From contig JACKLO010000018.1 in the NCBI GenBank assembly GCA_024235915.1, positions 78,176 through 142,175 on the forward strand: a stretch of 64,000 nt of DNA. The letters run 5' to 3'. The first letter of the stretch is position 1; every line of letters begins with the position of its first letter. This stretch comes from Burkholderiaceae bacterium. GTDB lineage: Bacteria > Pseudomonadota > Gammaproteobacteria > Burkholderiales > Burkholderiaceae_C. The notes under the pieces were generated by a model. The model saw nothing but the letters and a program-made list of their open reading frames with translations. It had not been told where the DNA came from and searched no databases. This document shows positions 44,662 to 52,699 of this stretch, piece after piece. Position numbers and translations under genes: made by a program.

Positions 44662-47562
44662 ATGGACCGCCCGGCAGCGCAGCAACTCGAGCCCCTGGCC
44701 GCCAACCGGCCGCCGGGTGTGCGCTGGACGGTACGCCTGCTGGGCCGTGTCGAGGTTCAGGGCCCCGCGGGCGTCGTGCGCCATTGGCACAGCCGCGCCG
44801 TGGCGGAGTTGCTGGCGCGTCTGGCGCTGGAGCCGCGCCGCGACCACCCGCGCGAGGAACTGGCCACCCTGCTCTGGCCCGAGGCCGATGGCGAATCGGC
44901 ACGACGCCGTCTGCGCCAGGCGCTGTCCATCCTGCGCCGGCAGCTCGACGGCGACGCCGTGCCCGACCGCCCCTGGTTGATCGCCGACCGCCAGGCCATC
45001 CGCCTCCTGCCGGGTGTGCTGGACAGCGATGTTGCGCGGTTCCTACGTGCCGTCCAGGACACCGATGCTGCGGCCGCGGCCGAGGCCTGGCGTGGCGAAT
45101 TCATGCCGGGCCACTACAGCGAATGGGTGCTCGACGAGCGGGCGCGCCTGCTGGCGCTGCGCGATCGCCTGTTGCCGTCGGACGCGGCGCCCGCCGAGGC
45201 TGCCACGCCGAAGTCCCTGGCGCCGCCGCCGTCGCCCACCGCGCCGGCCCCGGTGGCCACGGCCGACTGGACCGACGGCCCGGCCACGGCCCTGCCCGCG
45301 TACTGGACGCAGGCGCATGGCCTGGCGGACCGTGTCGCCGAGGTGCACCAGCGCCTGCGGCACTGCCGGATGCTCAGCCTCGTTGGCCCTGGGGGCACGG
45401 GCAAGACCCGGCTGGCCGTGGAGGCCGCCCGCGGGCCGGCGTTGCCCGGGCCGGCGCATTTCGTGTCGCTGGCTGGCGTGGAGACCGCCGTGGCGCTGTG
45501 GGAGACGCTGGCTAGCGCCCTGGCGCCCGGTGCGGCGGCGATGGCACCGGCCCAGGTCGTCGCCCGCTGCGCTCGCATGACCGGCCTGCTGCTGCTCGAC
45601 AACGCCGAGCAGCTGGCCCCCGACGCCGTCGATGCCCTGGCTTCACTGCTGCGTCAGGCCCCGGGGCTGGCGGTGCTGGTCACCACCCGCCGCCCGCTGG
45701 GTCTGGACGGCGAGGCGCTGATGCCGGTGGCGGGGCTGGCGGTGCCGCCGGAGGCTGCAGAGGGCGCAGAGGCCGCAGAGGGCGTGGCGGGTGAGGAGGG
45801 CGACGAAGCGGGTGATGCCCGTCTGGCCGGCCGCTTCCCCGGCCTGGCCCTGTTCCTCGACCGTGCCCGCGCGGCCCGTGCCGATTTCCACCTCACTGAA
45901 GGCAACCGCGCGGCAGTGCTGGCGCTGGTCCGCCGCCTGGACGGCCTGCCGCTGGCGCTGGAGCTGGCGGCGTCCCGCCTGCGGGCCCTGCATCCCCGAG
46001 AACTGCTGCAGCACCTGGACGCTGGCAACGGCTCGCCGATGCTGGACCTGCTGGCCCGCCCCGGCGGTGCCGGCCGGCGGGCCCACCGCCATGCGTCCAT
46101 GCGGGAGGTGGTGTCCTGGAGCTGGCATCAGCTGTCCCCGCCCGCGCAGCGGCTGCTGCAACTGCTGTCGGTGCTGCGCGCACCCGTCACGCCGGCCATG
46201 GCGGATGCGCTCTGGCGCGCGCTGGGGCCTGCGGATGCCGGCGTGACGGGGGTGCTGACGGAGCTGCTGGACGCCTCGCTGCTGCAGCGTGCCGACGGCG
46301 ATGGCGCGGGTCCGCTGCAGCTGATGCAGCCGACCCGCGAGTTTGCCGCCGAACAGGTGCCGGCCCCGTTGGTGCTGCAGGTGCGTGCCGCCCTTCGCGC
46401 CTGGCTGACCGCCACGTTCGAAGCCCGCCTGCCGCGGGACCAGGCTCAGCTGGTGCCGGAATGCGCGCATTTGCGCGAGCTGTTGACGCTGGCGCCCGGC
46501 GAAGCCGGTGATGCGGCCGCCGCCGCGGCATTGGTGGACCTGGCCTGGGCCGCGATGTCCAGTTTCAACGTGGCCATGCCGGGCAAGGCCATCCTGAGCG
46601 GGCTGGAAGCCGCGCTGGAGTTGCTGGACAAGGTGGCGGGCGAACCGGTTGCGGCCGGCGCAAAGAGCGCGGACGCGGCGGGGCGGCTGCGGCGTTGCCG
46701 TGCCCGCCTCATGCGCGGCCACTTCAGCAGCGATGCGGAGGCCGTGCAGCAATGGGTCGGCCCCGCCGTGGTCCTGGCCGACGATGCCGCCGAGCTGGCG
46801 TACGCCGAGGGCTTGCTGGGGATGGCGGACTGCTACCGCGGCGCGTCGGCCGCTGACGTGCTCGCCCGTCTGGCCGCGGCCGAAGCCCGGGCGCGTGGCG
46901 CCGGCGCCCTGCGGGTGCTGGCCCTGGTCCTGCGCAGCCGCGCAGCGGTGCTGGTCAACGCCTGTCAGGACTACGCGGCCGCGGCGCTGGCGATGGAGGA
47001 ATCGCTGGCCATCGCCCGCAGCCGCGGCGACGAAGCCCTGGTGAGCCTGCGCGAGGTGGATCTGGCCGCCGTGCTCTGCGGCCTGGGCCGCTGGGATGCG
47101 GCGGTCGCCACGCTGGAAGCCTGCATCGAACGCAGCCGGCAGCAGGGCTTGCAGACGGTGTGGGTGTCAGCGCAGCAGCAGGTGGGGCGTGTGCACCTGA
47201 ACCGGCGCCGCTGGCCGGCCGCCGAATCTGCGTTGCGGGTCGCCGAAACGGTGCATCGCAGCCTGGGATACACCGCGCGGCACGAGGTCTTGGCCCACCT
47301 GGCGGAGGCCTGGCTGATGCAGGGCCGCGATGCCCGGGATGCGGCCCTGCTCATGGGCCACGGGGTGGCCGCGTGGCAGCGGGCCGCCGTCATCAACCCG
47401 ATCCAGGCGCGCGAACTGCGCCGGGCGCGTCGCAAGCTGGGCCTCGCCCTCGGCGGGGCCCGGGTCGCGCGGGGTTGGCTGGCCCAGGGCGCGGCCCTGG
47501 CCGTCGCCGACGTCGATGCGCTGGTCGACCGCGTGCACGCCGGCGCGCCTGCGCCGCAATGA
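44662..47562 (+). CDS. SARP/STAND-type transcriptional regulator with TPR domain
   Basis: 966 residues. Residues ~20-170 resemble a SARP unit: a winged-helix-like VRLLGRVEVQGPAG followed by ARRRLRQALSILRRQLDGDA and a BTAD-like DVARFLRAVQDTDAAAAAEA. A STAND/NB-ARC ATPase follows, with P-loop GPGGTGKT at 242-249, Walker B GLLLLDNAEQL, and RRLDGLPLALELAASRLRAL near 420-440. The last ~300 residues are TPR-like alpha hairpins. A run of EAAEGAEAAEG is coded by a 9-bp tandem repeat. Such proteins are common in actinomycetes; in beta-proteobacteria they are occasional. Target unknown; the adjacent secreted protein is a candidate. Confidence 0.82.
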   Translation: MDRPAAQQLEPLAANRPPGVRWTVRLLGRVEVQGPAGVVRHWHSRAVAELLARLALEPRRDHPREELATLLWPEADGESARRRLRQALSILRRQLDGDAVPDRPWLIADRQAIRLLPGVLDSDVARFLRAVQDTDAAAAAEAWRGEFMPGHYSEWVLDERARLLALRDRLLPSDAAPAEAATPKSLAPPPSPTAPAPVATADWTDGPATALPAYWTQAHGLADRVAEVHQRLRHCRMLSLVGPGGTGKTRLAVEAARGPALPGPAHFVSLAGVETAVALWETLASALAPGAAAMAPAQVVARCARMTGLLLLDNAEQLAPDAVDALASLLRQAPGLAVLVTTRRPLGLDGEALMPVAGLAVPPEAAEGAEAAEGVAGEEGDEAGDARLAGRFPGLALFLDRARAARADFHLTEGNRAAVLALVRRLDGLPLALELAASRLRALHPRELLQHLDAGNGSPMLDLLARPGGAGRRAHRHASMREVVSWSWHQLSPPAQRLLQLLSVLRAPVTPAMADALWRALGPADAGVTGVLTELLDASLLQRADGDGAGPLQLMQPTREFAAEQVPAPLVLQVRAALRAWLTATFEARLPRDQAQLVPECAHLRELLTLAPGEAGDAAAAAALVDLAWAAMSSFNVAMPGKAILSGLEAALELLDKVAGEPVAAGAKSADAAGRLRRCRARLMRGHFSSDAEAVQQWVGPAVVLADDAAELAYAEGLLGMADCYRGASAADVLARLAAAEARARGAGALRVLALVLRSRAAVLVNACQDYAAAALAMEESLAIARSRGDEALVSLREVDLAAVLCGLGRWDAAVATLEACIERSRQQGLQTVWVSAQQQVGRVHLNRRRWPAAESALRVAETVHRSLGYTARHEVLAHLAEAWLMQGRDARDAALLMGHGVAAWQRAAVINPIQARELRRARRKLGLALGGARVARGWLAQGAALAVADVDALVDRVHAGAPAPQ
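45751..45786 (+). repeat. Four 9-bp tandem repeats inside the STAND gene
   Basis: Units of GAGGSYGCA, ending in a diverged GAGGGCGTG, encode an acidic Glu-Ala-Ala/Gly linker between ATPase subdomains. Nine-base periods keep the frame, so copy-number change would alter linker length without frameshift. Confidence 0.7.
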
Positions 47563-48341
47563 CCGAAGCGACCGCAGCGACCGTAGCGACCGCCGTGACC
47601 GGCTCGGCTGCCGGGGGTGCGCGACGCGTGCTCGTCGTCGGGGGCGGCGGCGGTCTGGGCACGGCTGTGGTCGAACAGCTGCTGGCTGCGCACCGGTTCG
47701 GCATCGTCGGGGTCTGGACCGTCGGCCCGCTGCAGGCGGCAATGCGTCGCCTGGCCGCGGTGCCCGAGGCCGACTGGGACCGCTGGGCCACCGACACGGC
47801 GCTGATCGTTTTCGACCGCGCACGGCACGCCAACGGCCGCGACGACGCCTTCGGCCGCCCCGACCCGGCGGCGCTGCCGACGCTGGCCGCGCGGCTGCGG
47901 GCGGCCGGGGCGACCACGCTGGTGGTCGTGGTGCCGCACGCGCCGGGGTTGTTGCCGCAGGCGCTGAAGGCCGGCATCGCGTCGCTGGACGAAGGGGCCG
48001 TCGCCGGGCTGGGATTTGCGCGCCTGGTCTTCATGCGTGCGGCGCAGGGCGGCGGTGACGATGGCGTGGTGCGCGCCGTGCCCGCGCGGCTGGCGCGCTG
48101 GCTGTTGTCGCAGTTGCGCTGGATGGTGGCCCAGCGCGACCAGCCGGTGCGCACCGCCACCGTGGCCCGCGTCGCCGCGCGCCTGGCCGCCGCGCTGCCG
48201 CAGGCGGCGCCAGGCACCCGGGTGATGCCGCCAGAACTGCTGTGGGCAGCCGCCCAGCGCCCAGGGGACGACAGTGTGGTCGATGCCTGGCTGCAGGGCC
48301 AGCCGCTGCCGGCGGCCGTGGGGCCGCGCCAACGCTGGTGA
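47559..48341 (+). CDS. Rossmann-fold protein of unknown function
   Basis: 260 residues. After an Ala/Thr-rich start (MTEATAATVATAVTG) comes RRVLVVGGGGGLGTAVVEQL, with a glycine-rich loop at 28-34 typical of NAD(P)-dependent short-chain or atypical epimerase proteins. ALIVFDRARHANGRDDAFGR and TLVVVVPHAPGLLPQALKAG follow. No catalytic YxxxK is visible, which argues against a standard dehydrogenase. ATGA overlap with the STAND gene couples them. Function unknown. Confidence 0.72.
   Translation: MTEATAATVATAVTGSAAGGARRVLVVGGGGGLGTAVVEQLLAAHRFGIVGVWTVGPLQAAMRRLAAVPEADWDRWATDTALIVFDRARHANGRDDAFGRPDPAALPTLAARLRAAGATTLVVVVPHAPGLLPQALKAGIASLDEGAVAGLGFARLVFMRAAQGGGDDGVVRAVPARLARWLLSQLRWMVAQRDQPVRTATVARVAARLAAALPQAAPGTRVMPPELLWAAAQRPGDDSVVDAWLQGQPLPAAVGPRQRW
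47561..47600 (+). repeat. 9-bp tandem repeat at the 5' end of the Rossmann-protein gene
   Basis: Four units of GACCGNAGC, the last diverged (GACCGCCGT) and followed by GACC, starting two bases after the A of the ATG. They encode the Thr-Glu/Ala-Ala-rich N-terminus. It is a second 9-bp-period repeat in this gene pair. Confidence 0.65.
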
Positions 48342-48413
48342 GCATCGACCGGCCAGCGCCTTGGCCCCGGCAACTGGCCACAGGGGGCCGCGGCCCCCGC
48401 GGATAATCCGCGC

Positions 48414-49517
48414 ATGAGCGCCCCCCTGCAGAACGACACCTTCCTGCGCGCCTGCCTGCGCCAGCCCACCGACCACACCCCCGTCTGGCTGATGCGCCAA
48501 GCCGGCCGCTACCTGCCGGAGTACCGCGCCACCCGGGCCACCGCCGGCAGCTTCATGGGCCTGGCCACGAACAAGGACTTCGCCACCGAGGTCACGCTGC
48601 AGCCGCTGGAGCGCTACCCGCTGGACGCGGCCATCCTGTTCTCCGACATCCTCACCGTGCCCGACGCCATGGGCCTGGGGCTGAGCTTCGCCCAGGGCGA
48701 GGGCCCGCGCTTCGCCCACCCGCTGCGCGACGAGGCGGCGGTGATGGCGCTGCAGGTGCCGGACCTGGACAAGCTGCGCTACGTGTTCGACGCCGTGACC
48801 TCCATCCGCCGCGCCCTGAACGGCCGTGTGCCGCTGATCGGTTTCTCCGGCAGCCCCTGGACGCTGGCCTGCTACATGGTCGAAGGCGCCGGCAGCGACG
48901 ACTACCGGCTCGTCAAGAGCATGCTCTACGGCCGGCCGGACCTGATGCATCGCATCCTGGACATCAATGCCCAGGCGGTGGCCGCCTACCTGAACGCGCA
49001 GATCGACGCCGGCGCACAGGCGGTGATGGTGTTCGACTCCTGGGGCGGCGTGCTGGCCGACGGCGCCTTCCAGGCCTTCAGCCTGGCCTACACAGAACGC
49101 GTCGTGCGGGCGCTCAAGCGCGAGGCCGACGGCCGCCGCGTGCCGGTCATCGTGTTCACCAAGGGCGGCGGGCTGTGGCTGGAGCAGATCGCCGGCATCG
49201 GGGCCGATGTCGTCGGTGTGGACTGGACGGTCAACCTGGGCCGCGCCCGCGCCGCCGTCGGCGACCGGGTGGCCCTGCAAGGTAACCTCGACCCCAACGT
49301 GCTGTTCGCGCCGCCCGAGGCCGTGGCGCACGAGGCCGTGGCCCTGCTCGACAGTTTCGGCCCGCCGCAGCGGCCCGACGGCACCTGGGACGGCCACGTC
49401 TTCAACCTCGGCCACGGCATCAGTCAGTACACACCTCCGGAACATGTGGCGGCCTTGCTGGAGGCGGTGCATGCGCACTCGCGCCGTCAGCGCCAGCCCA
49501 TGTCGCATGGCGGTTGA
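48414..49517 (+). CDS. hemE: Uroporphyrinogen decarboxylase
   Basis: Decarboxylates the four acetates of uroporphyrinogen III to give coproporphyrinogen III in heme synthesis. 367 residues. Signature 1 WLMRQAGRYLPEYRA at 25-39, catalytic-site Asp in AILFSDILTVPDAMG, and GFSGSPWTLACYMVEG near 144-159. FNLGHGISQYTPPEHV ends the fold. GATAAT lies 6 bases before the ATG with no Shine-Dalgarno, consistent with a leaderless message. Confidence 0.97.
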   Translation: MSAPLQNDTFLRACLRQPTDHTPVWLMRQAGRYLPEYRATRATAGSFMGLATNKDFATEVTLQPLERYPLDAAILFSDILTVPDAMGLGLSFAQGEGPRFAHPLRDEAAVMALQVPDLDKLRYVFDAVTSIRRALNGRVPLIGFSGSPWTLACYMVEGAGSDDYRLVKSMLYGRPDLMHRILDINAQAVAAYLNAQIDAGAQAVMVFDSWGGVLADGAFQAFSLAYTERVVRALKREADGRRVPVIVFTKGGGLWLEQIAGIGADVVGVDWTVNLGRARAAVGDRVALQGNLDPNVLFAPPEAVAHEAVALLDSFGPPQRPDGTWDGHVFNLGHGISQYTPPEHVAALLEAVHAHSRRQRQPMSHGG

Positions 49518-49839
49518 ATCTGCCGGTGAGTGCGCACTCAGGCTTGACTTATCCCCACATTTGGCGTTGCGGACACGGAACCGTCACAAACGCCTTGCAG
49601 CGCACGGTTTGTCGTGCTAAGTGGTTGATTTCATTGATTTGAATCAGGTGCTTCCGAAGTGGGCATTCCAGGCCGGAGCCTCAGAAATCAAGCACTTGGC
49701 GCCGCTGGGCGCAGCAAATCCACAAAGTTGTCCACAGCTTCCGTGGGTAACCGGCAAAGTCGTTTGCTGTCAGTGACTTAGCGTGAGTTCGTCAGAATCC
49801 TCTGAGCATTCGTGCGCAAGTTCACAGGCCGCCGAGCCG
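49518..49839. other. AT-richer intergenic region hemE-priA
   Basis: A 322-bp gap if priA begins at 49840. It holds a 14-bp perfect palindrome TGAGTGCGCACTCA (49527-49540), an FNR/Anr-like TTGAT-TTGA-ATCAG (49634-49647), and DnaA-box-like TTATCCCCA (49549-49557) and TTGTCCACA (49728-49736). No tRNA or coding signal was seen. Likely the priA regulatory region. Confidence 0.5.
49634..49647. promoter_or_regulatory. FNR/Anr-like box
   Basis: TTGAT-N4-ATCAG matches nine of ten positions of the FNR consensus TTGAT-N4-ATCAA. It lies 117 bases after hemE and 136 before the nearer possible priA start. An oxygen-linked target in the gap is not obvious, so chance is possible. Confidence 0.3.
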
Positions 49840-51855
49840 ATGGCACGGCTGGCGGTGGCGGTGGAGGCGCCGCAGCACACCGGCCTGGGCGCGCCCCTGG
49901 ACTACCTGGCCGACCAGCCCTGGCCGGCGGGCACCCTGGTGCGCGTCCCGCTGGGCCGGCGCACCGTCACCGGCGTGGTCTGGGGTGAGGCCGAGGCGGC
50001 GCCCGTGCCGGGCCTGACCCTGCGCCCCATCACCCAGGCGCTCTCGGCCTTGCCGCCGCTGCCCGCCGCCTGGCGCGACCTGGTGGCCTTTGCTGCCGGC
50101 TATTACCAGCGCGGGTTGGGCGAGCTGGCGCTGGCGGTGCTGCCGCCGGAACTGCGCAAGGTGGACGCGACGCAACTCGGCCGCCGCCTGGGCCGGCGCC
50201 GCCCGGCGTCCGAACCGGCGCCGCCGCCGCCGCTGCGGCCGCTGACCCCGGAGCAGGCGGCCGCGCTGGACCGCCTGGCCGACCTGCCGCCGGGGCCGGT
50301 GCTGCTGCACGGCGTCACCGGCTCGGGCAAGACCGAGCTCTACCTGCGGGCCGCGGCGCAGGCGCTGGACGCTGGCCGCCAGGTGCTGGTGCTGGTGCCG
50401 GAGATCAACCTCACGCCGCAGCTCGAGGCCCGCTTCGCCGAACGTTTCCCCGGCCGCCGGCTGGTGGCCCAGCACAGCGGCTTGACGCCGGCGCAGCGCC
50501 TGCAGCACTGGCTGGCGGCGCACCTGGGTGAGGCCGACCTCGTGCTCGGCACCCGGCTGTCGGTCTTCACGCCGATGCCGCGGCTGGGCCTGATCGTGGT
50601 CGACGAGGAGCACGACCCCTCGTTCAAGCAGCAGGACGGCGCCCGCTACTCGGCGCGTGACCTCGCCGTCTGGCGCGGCCAGCGCGAGCGGGTGCCGGTG
50701 ATCCTGGGCTCGGCCACGCCGTCGCTGGAGAGCTGGCAGCGCGCCGAGGACGGCCGCTACACCCGGCTGACCCTGGCCGGGCGCGTGGGCGGCGGCGCGC
50801 TGCCGCGCCTGCGCCTGTTCGACATGAACCGCCTGCCGCGCGACCGTTCACAGCAGACGGTGCTGGCGCCGCCACTGCAGGCCGCCATCGAGGCCCGCAT
50901 CGCGCGCGGCGAGCAGAGCCTGCTGCTGCTCAACCGCCGGGGTTACGCCCCGGTGCTGCATTGCGGCGCCTGCAGCTGGAAGAGCGGCTGCCCGCACTGC
51001 AGCGCCTGGCGTGTCTTCCACAAGGCCGACCGCACGCTGCGCTGCCACCACTGCGGCTTCACCGAGCCGGTGCCCCGGGCCTGCCCCGACTGCGGCAACC
51101 TCGACATCGCGCCCCTGGGCCGCGGCACCGAGAAGCTGGCCGAGCAGATCGCGGCACTGCTGCCGGGCGCCCGCATCGCCCGCATCGACGCCGACAGCAC
51201 CCGGCTCAAGGGCGCGCTGGAAAGCCAGCTGGCGGCGGTGCACGCTGGCGAAGTGGACGTGCTGGTGGGCACGCAGATGGTGGCCAAGGGACACGACTTC
51301 CGGCGCATGACCCTGGTGGCCGCGGTGAACCCCGACGGCGCGCTCTTCGCCAGCGACTTCCGCGCGCCGGAGCGCATGTTCGCGCTGCTGATGCAGGCCG
51401 CTGGCCGCGCCGGGCGTGACGCCACGCAGGCGGGTGTGGCCGAGATGTGGATCCAGACCTGGCATCCCACGCACCCGCTCTATGCCGCGCTGGCCACGCA
51501 CGACTTCGCCGCCTTTGCCGCCGCGCAGCTGGACGAGCGGCGCGGTGTCGGCCTGCCGCCGTTCAGCTTCCTGGCCCTGCTGCGCGCCGAGGCCCGCGAC
51601 GCGGCCGTGGCCCAGGCCTTCCTGGCCGACGCGGCGGCCGTGCCGGTGCCGCCGGGCCTGGTCTGCTACGCCCCGGTGCCGCCCACGGTGGCGCGGGTGG
51701 CCGGCGTGGAACGCATGCAGCTGCTGGTGGAAAGCAACTCCCGCCCGCTGCTGCAGCAGTGGTTGGCTGCCTGGATGCCGCAGCTGCACGCGCTCAAGGC
51801 GCAGCACAAGCGTGTGCTGCGCTGGGCGGTGGACGTGGACCCGCTGGGGGTCTGA
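49840..51855 (+). CDS. priA: Primosomal protein N' (replication restart helicase)
   Basis: 671 residues (690 if the GTG at 49783 is used). N-terminal 3'-DNA-end-binding domain (LAVAVEAPQHTGLGAPLDYL); helicase with P-loop LLHGVTGSGKTELYLRAAAQ, DEEH box VVDEEHDPSFKQQDGARYSA and LILGSATPSLES-like VILGSATPSLESW. A Cys-rich zinc module (CGACSWKSGCPHC, then CHHCGF and CPDCG) interrupts the second half. Reassembles the replisome at stalled forks. ATG 49840 was favoured because MARLAVAV resembles family N-termini; neither start has a strong Shine-Dalgarno. Confidence 0.93.
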   Translation: MARLAVAVEAPQHTGLGAPLDYLADQPWPAGTLVRVPLGRRTVTGVVWGEAEAAPVPGLTLRPITQALSALPPLPAAWRDLVAFAAGYYQRGLGELALAVLPPELRKVDATQLGRRLGRRRPASEPAPPPPLRPLTPEQAAALDRLADLPPGPVLLHGVTGSGKTELYLRAAAQALDAGRQVLVLVPEINLTPQLEARFAERFPGRRLVAQHSGLTPAQRLQHWLAAHLGEADLVLGTRLSVFTPMPRLGLIVVDEEHDPSFKQQDGARYSARDLAVWRGQRERVPVILGSATPSLESWQRAEDGRYTRLTLAGRVGGGALPRLRLFDMNRLPRDRSQQTVLAPPLQAAIEARIARGEQSLLLLNRRGYAPVLHCGACSWKSGCPHCSAWRVFHKADRTLRCHHCGFTEPVPRACPDCGNLDIAPLGRGTEKLAEQIAALLPGARIARIDADSTRLKGALESQLAAVHAGEVDVLVGTQMVAKGHDFRRMTLVAAVNPDGALFASDFRAPERMFALLMQAAGRAGRDATQAGVAEMWIQTWHPTHPLYAALATHDFAAFAAAQLDERRGVGLPPFSFLALLRAEARDAAVAQAFLADAAAVPVPPGLVCYAPVPPTVARVAGVERMQLLVESNSRPLLQQWLAAWMPQLHALKAQHKRVLRWAVDVDPLGV

Positions 51856-51904
51856 CGCTCGACCTGCCGGGCAGGCGCCTCTGCCAAGCTCTGCCTGGCT
51901 CTGC

Positions 51905-52564
51905 CTAGAACAGGCGGCGCCAGAACGACGGGTGGTGCTGCAGCCGCATCAGGTGGCCCTGCAGGTAGGCGCCGTTGAGCAGGCGCACCGCCTGTGCGCG
52001 GTCCATGCCGGGCCAGCGTGCCAGCGTGGCCAGCGGCGCGGCGTCGTGCTGCAGCCGCTGCGCCGCGGCGTGCAGCGCGGGCGGAAACCAGTCGGTGGCC
52101 GGCAGGCCGGGCGACAGGCGGAACGCCAGGTCGCCGCGCAGCACCGTCAGCAGCTGCGGCCCCGGCGCCTGCCAGGCCAGGCGCCAGAGCACGGGCGCGA
52201 GCGGACGCAGGCCGTCACCGGGTGCCGCGCCTGCCGCTTCCACGGCGATCACGGCGAGGTCAGCGGTGGCCGTCTTGCCCTGGGGCGCCGGCCGCCGGTT
52301 CACGGCCCGTGGCAGCAGGCACTGGCCCAGCCGCGGGTAAACCGTGAGCGCGCGCACGCGCCCGCGCCACTGCAGCAGCAAGCGGGCGTCTTCCTGCAGG
52401 CGCAGGCAGCTGGCCAGCACCTCCAGCGCTTCGTCGCTGCGGCCGCTGTGGCGCAGCTCGGCCAGTTCGGCACTCAGTGTGCTGGTCAGGCTACCGGGGC
52501 GGGTGGCCCACGCGGGGGGCGTCCCGCCGTTCAGGCCGGCGGAGGGCGAGTCAATCAGAGGCAT
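51905..52564 (-). CDS. Unrecognised protein, paralogue of the gene at 10453-11202
   Basis: 219 residues, cytoplasmic, no recognised domain. The C-terminal ~95 residues align with the other unnamed protein: LRPLAPVLWRLAW, DLAFRLSPGLPA, and the block RWPGMDRAQAVRLLNGAYLQ. The N-terminus is proline-rich and unlike the paralogue's. The start at 52564 has GGAGG 12 bases upstream, slightly long. Convergent with priA by 49 bp and behind no obvious operon. The Trp-Pro-Gly-Φ-Asp-Arg motif may be a functional signature of a beta-proteobacterial family. Confidence 0.72.
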   Translation of the reverse strand: MPLIDSPSAGLNGGTPPAWATRPGSLTSTLSAELAELRHSGRSDEALEVLASCLRLQEDARLLLQWRGRVRALTVYPRLGQCLLPRAVNRRPAPQGKTATADLAVIAVEAAGAAPGDGLRPLAPVLWRLAWQAPGPQLLTVLRGDLAFRLSPGLPATDWFPPALHAAAQRLQHDAAPLATLARWPGMDRAQAVRLLNGAYLQGHLMRLQHHPSFWRRLF

Positions 52565-52699
52565 GGCGGGTGATGGCCTCCGCCGACTGGCGCGGCTTCG
52601 AGGCGCCGCGATCATCCGATCCCCTGCAGCCTCGGCCTGTACCGGGCCGGTGAGCAATGTGTGCGTTCGTATCGACCCGCCAGCGACCGCCAAAGCAGC

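Noticed and set aside
42263..44902. 879-residue minus-strand frame opposite the secreted protein
   Set aside because: The plus strand shows signal peptide, Cys-rich region, catalytic-like motif and tail. The antisense frame shows none.
46971..49508. 845-residue minus-strand frame opposite hemE and the Rossmann gene
   Set aside because: Shadow of hemE, which is unambiguous.
49549..49736. Replication origin
   Set aside because: Only two imperfect DnaA-like boxes, no dnaA/dnaN/gyrB nearby, and no AT-rich unwinding block.
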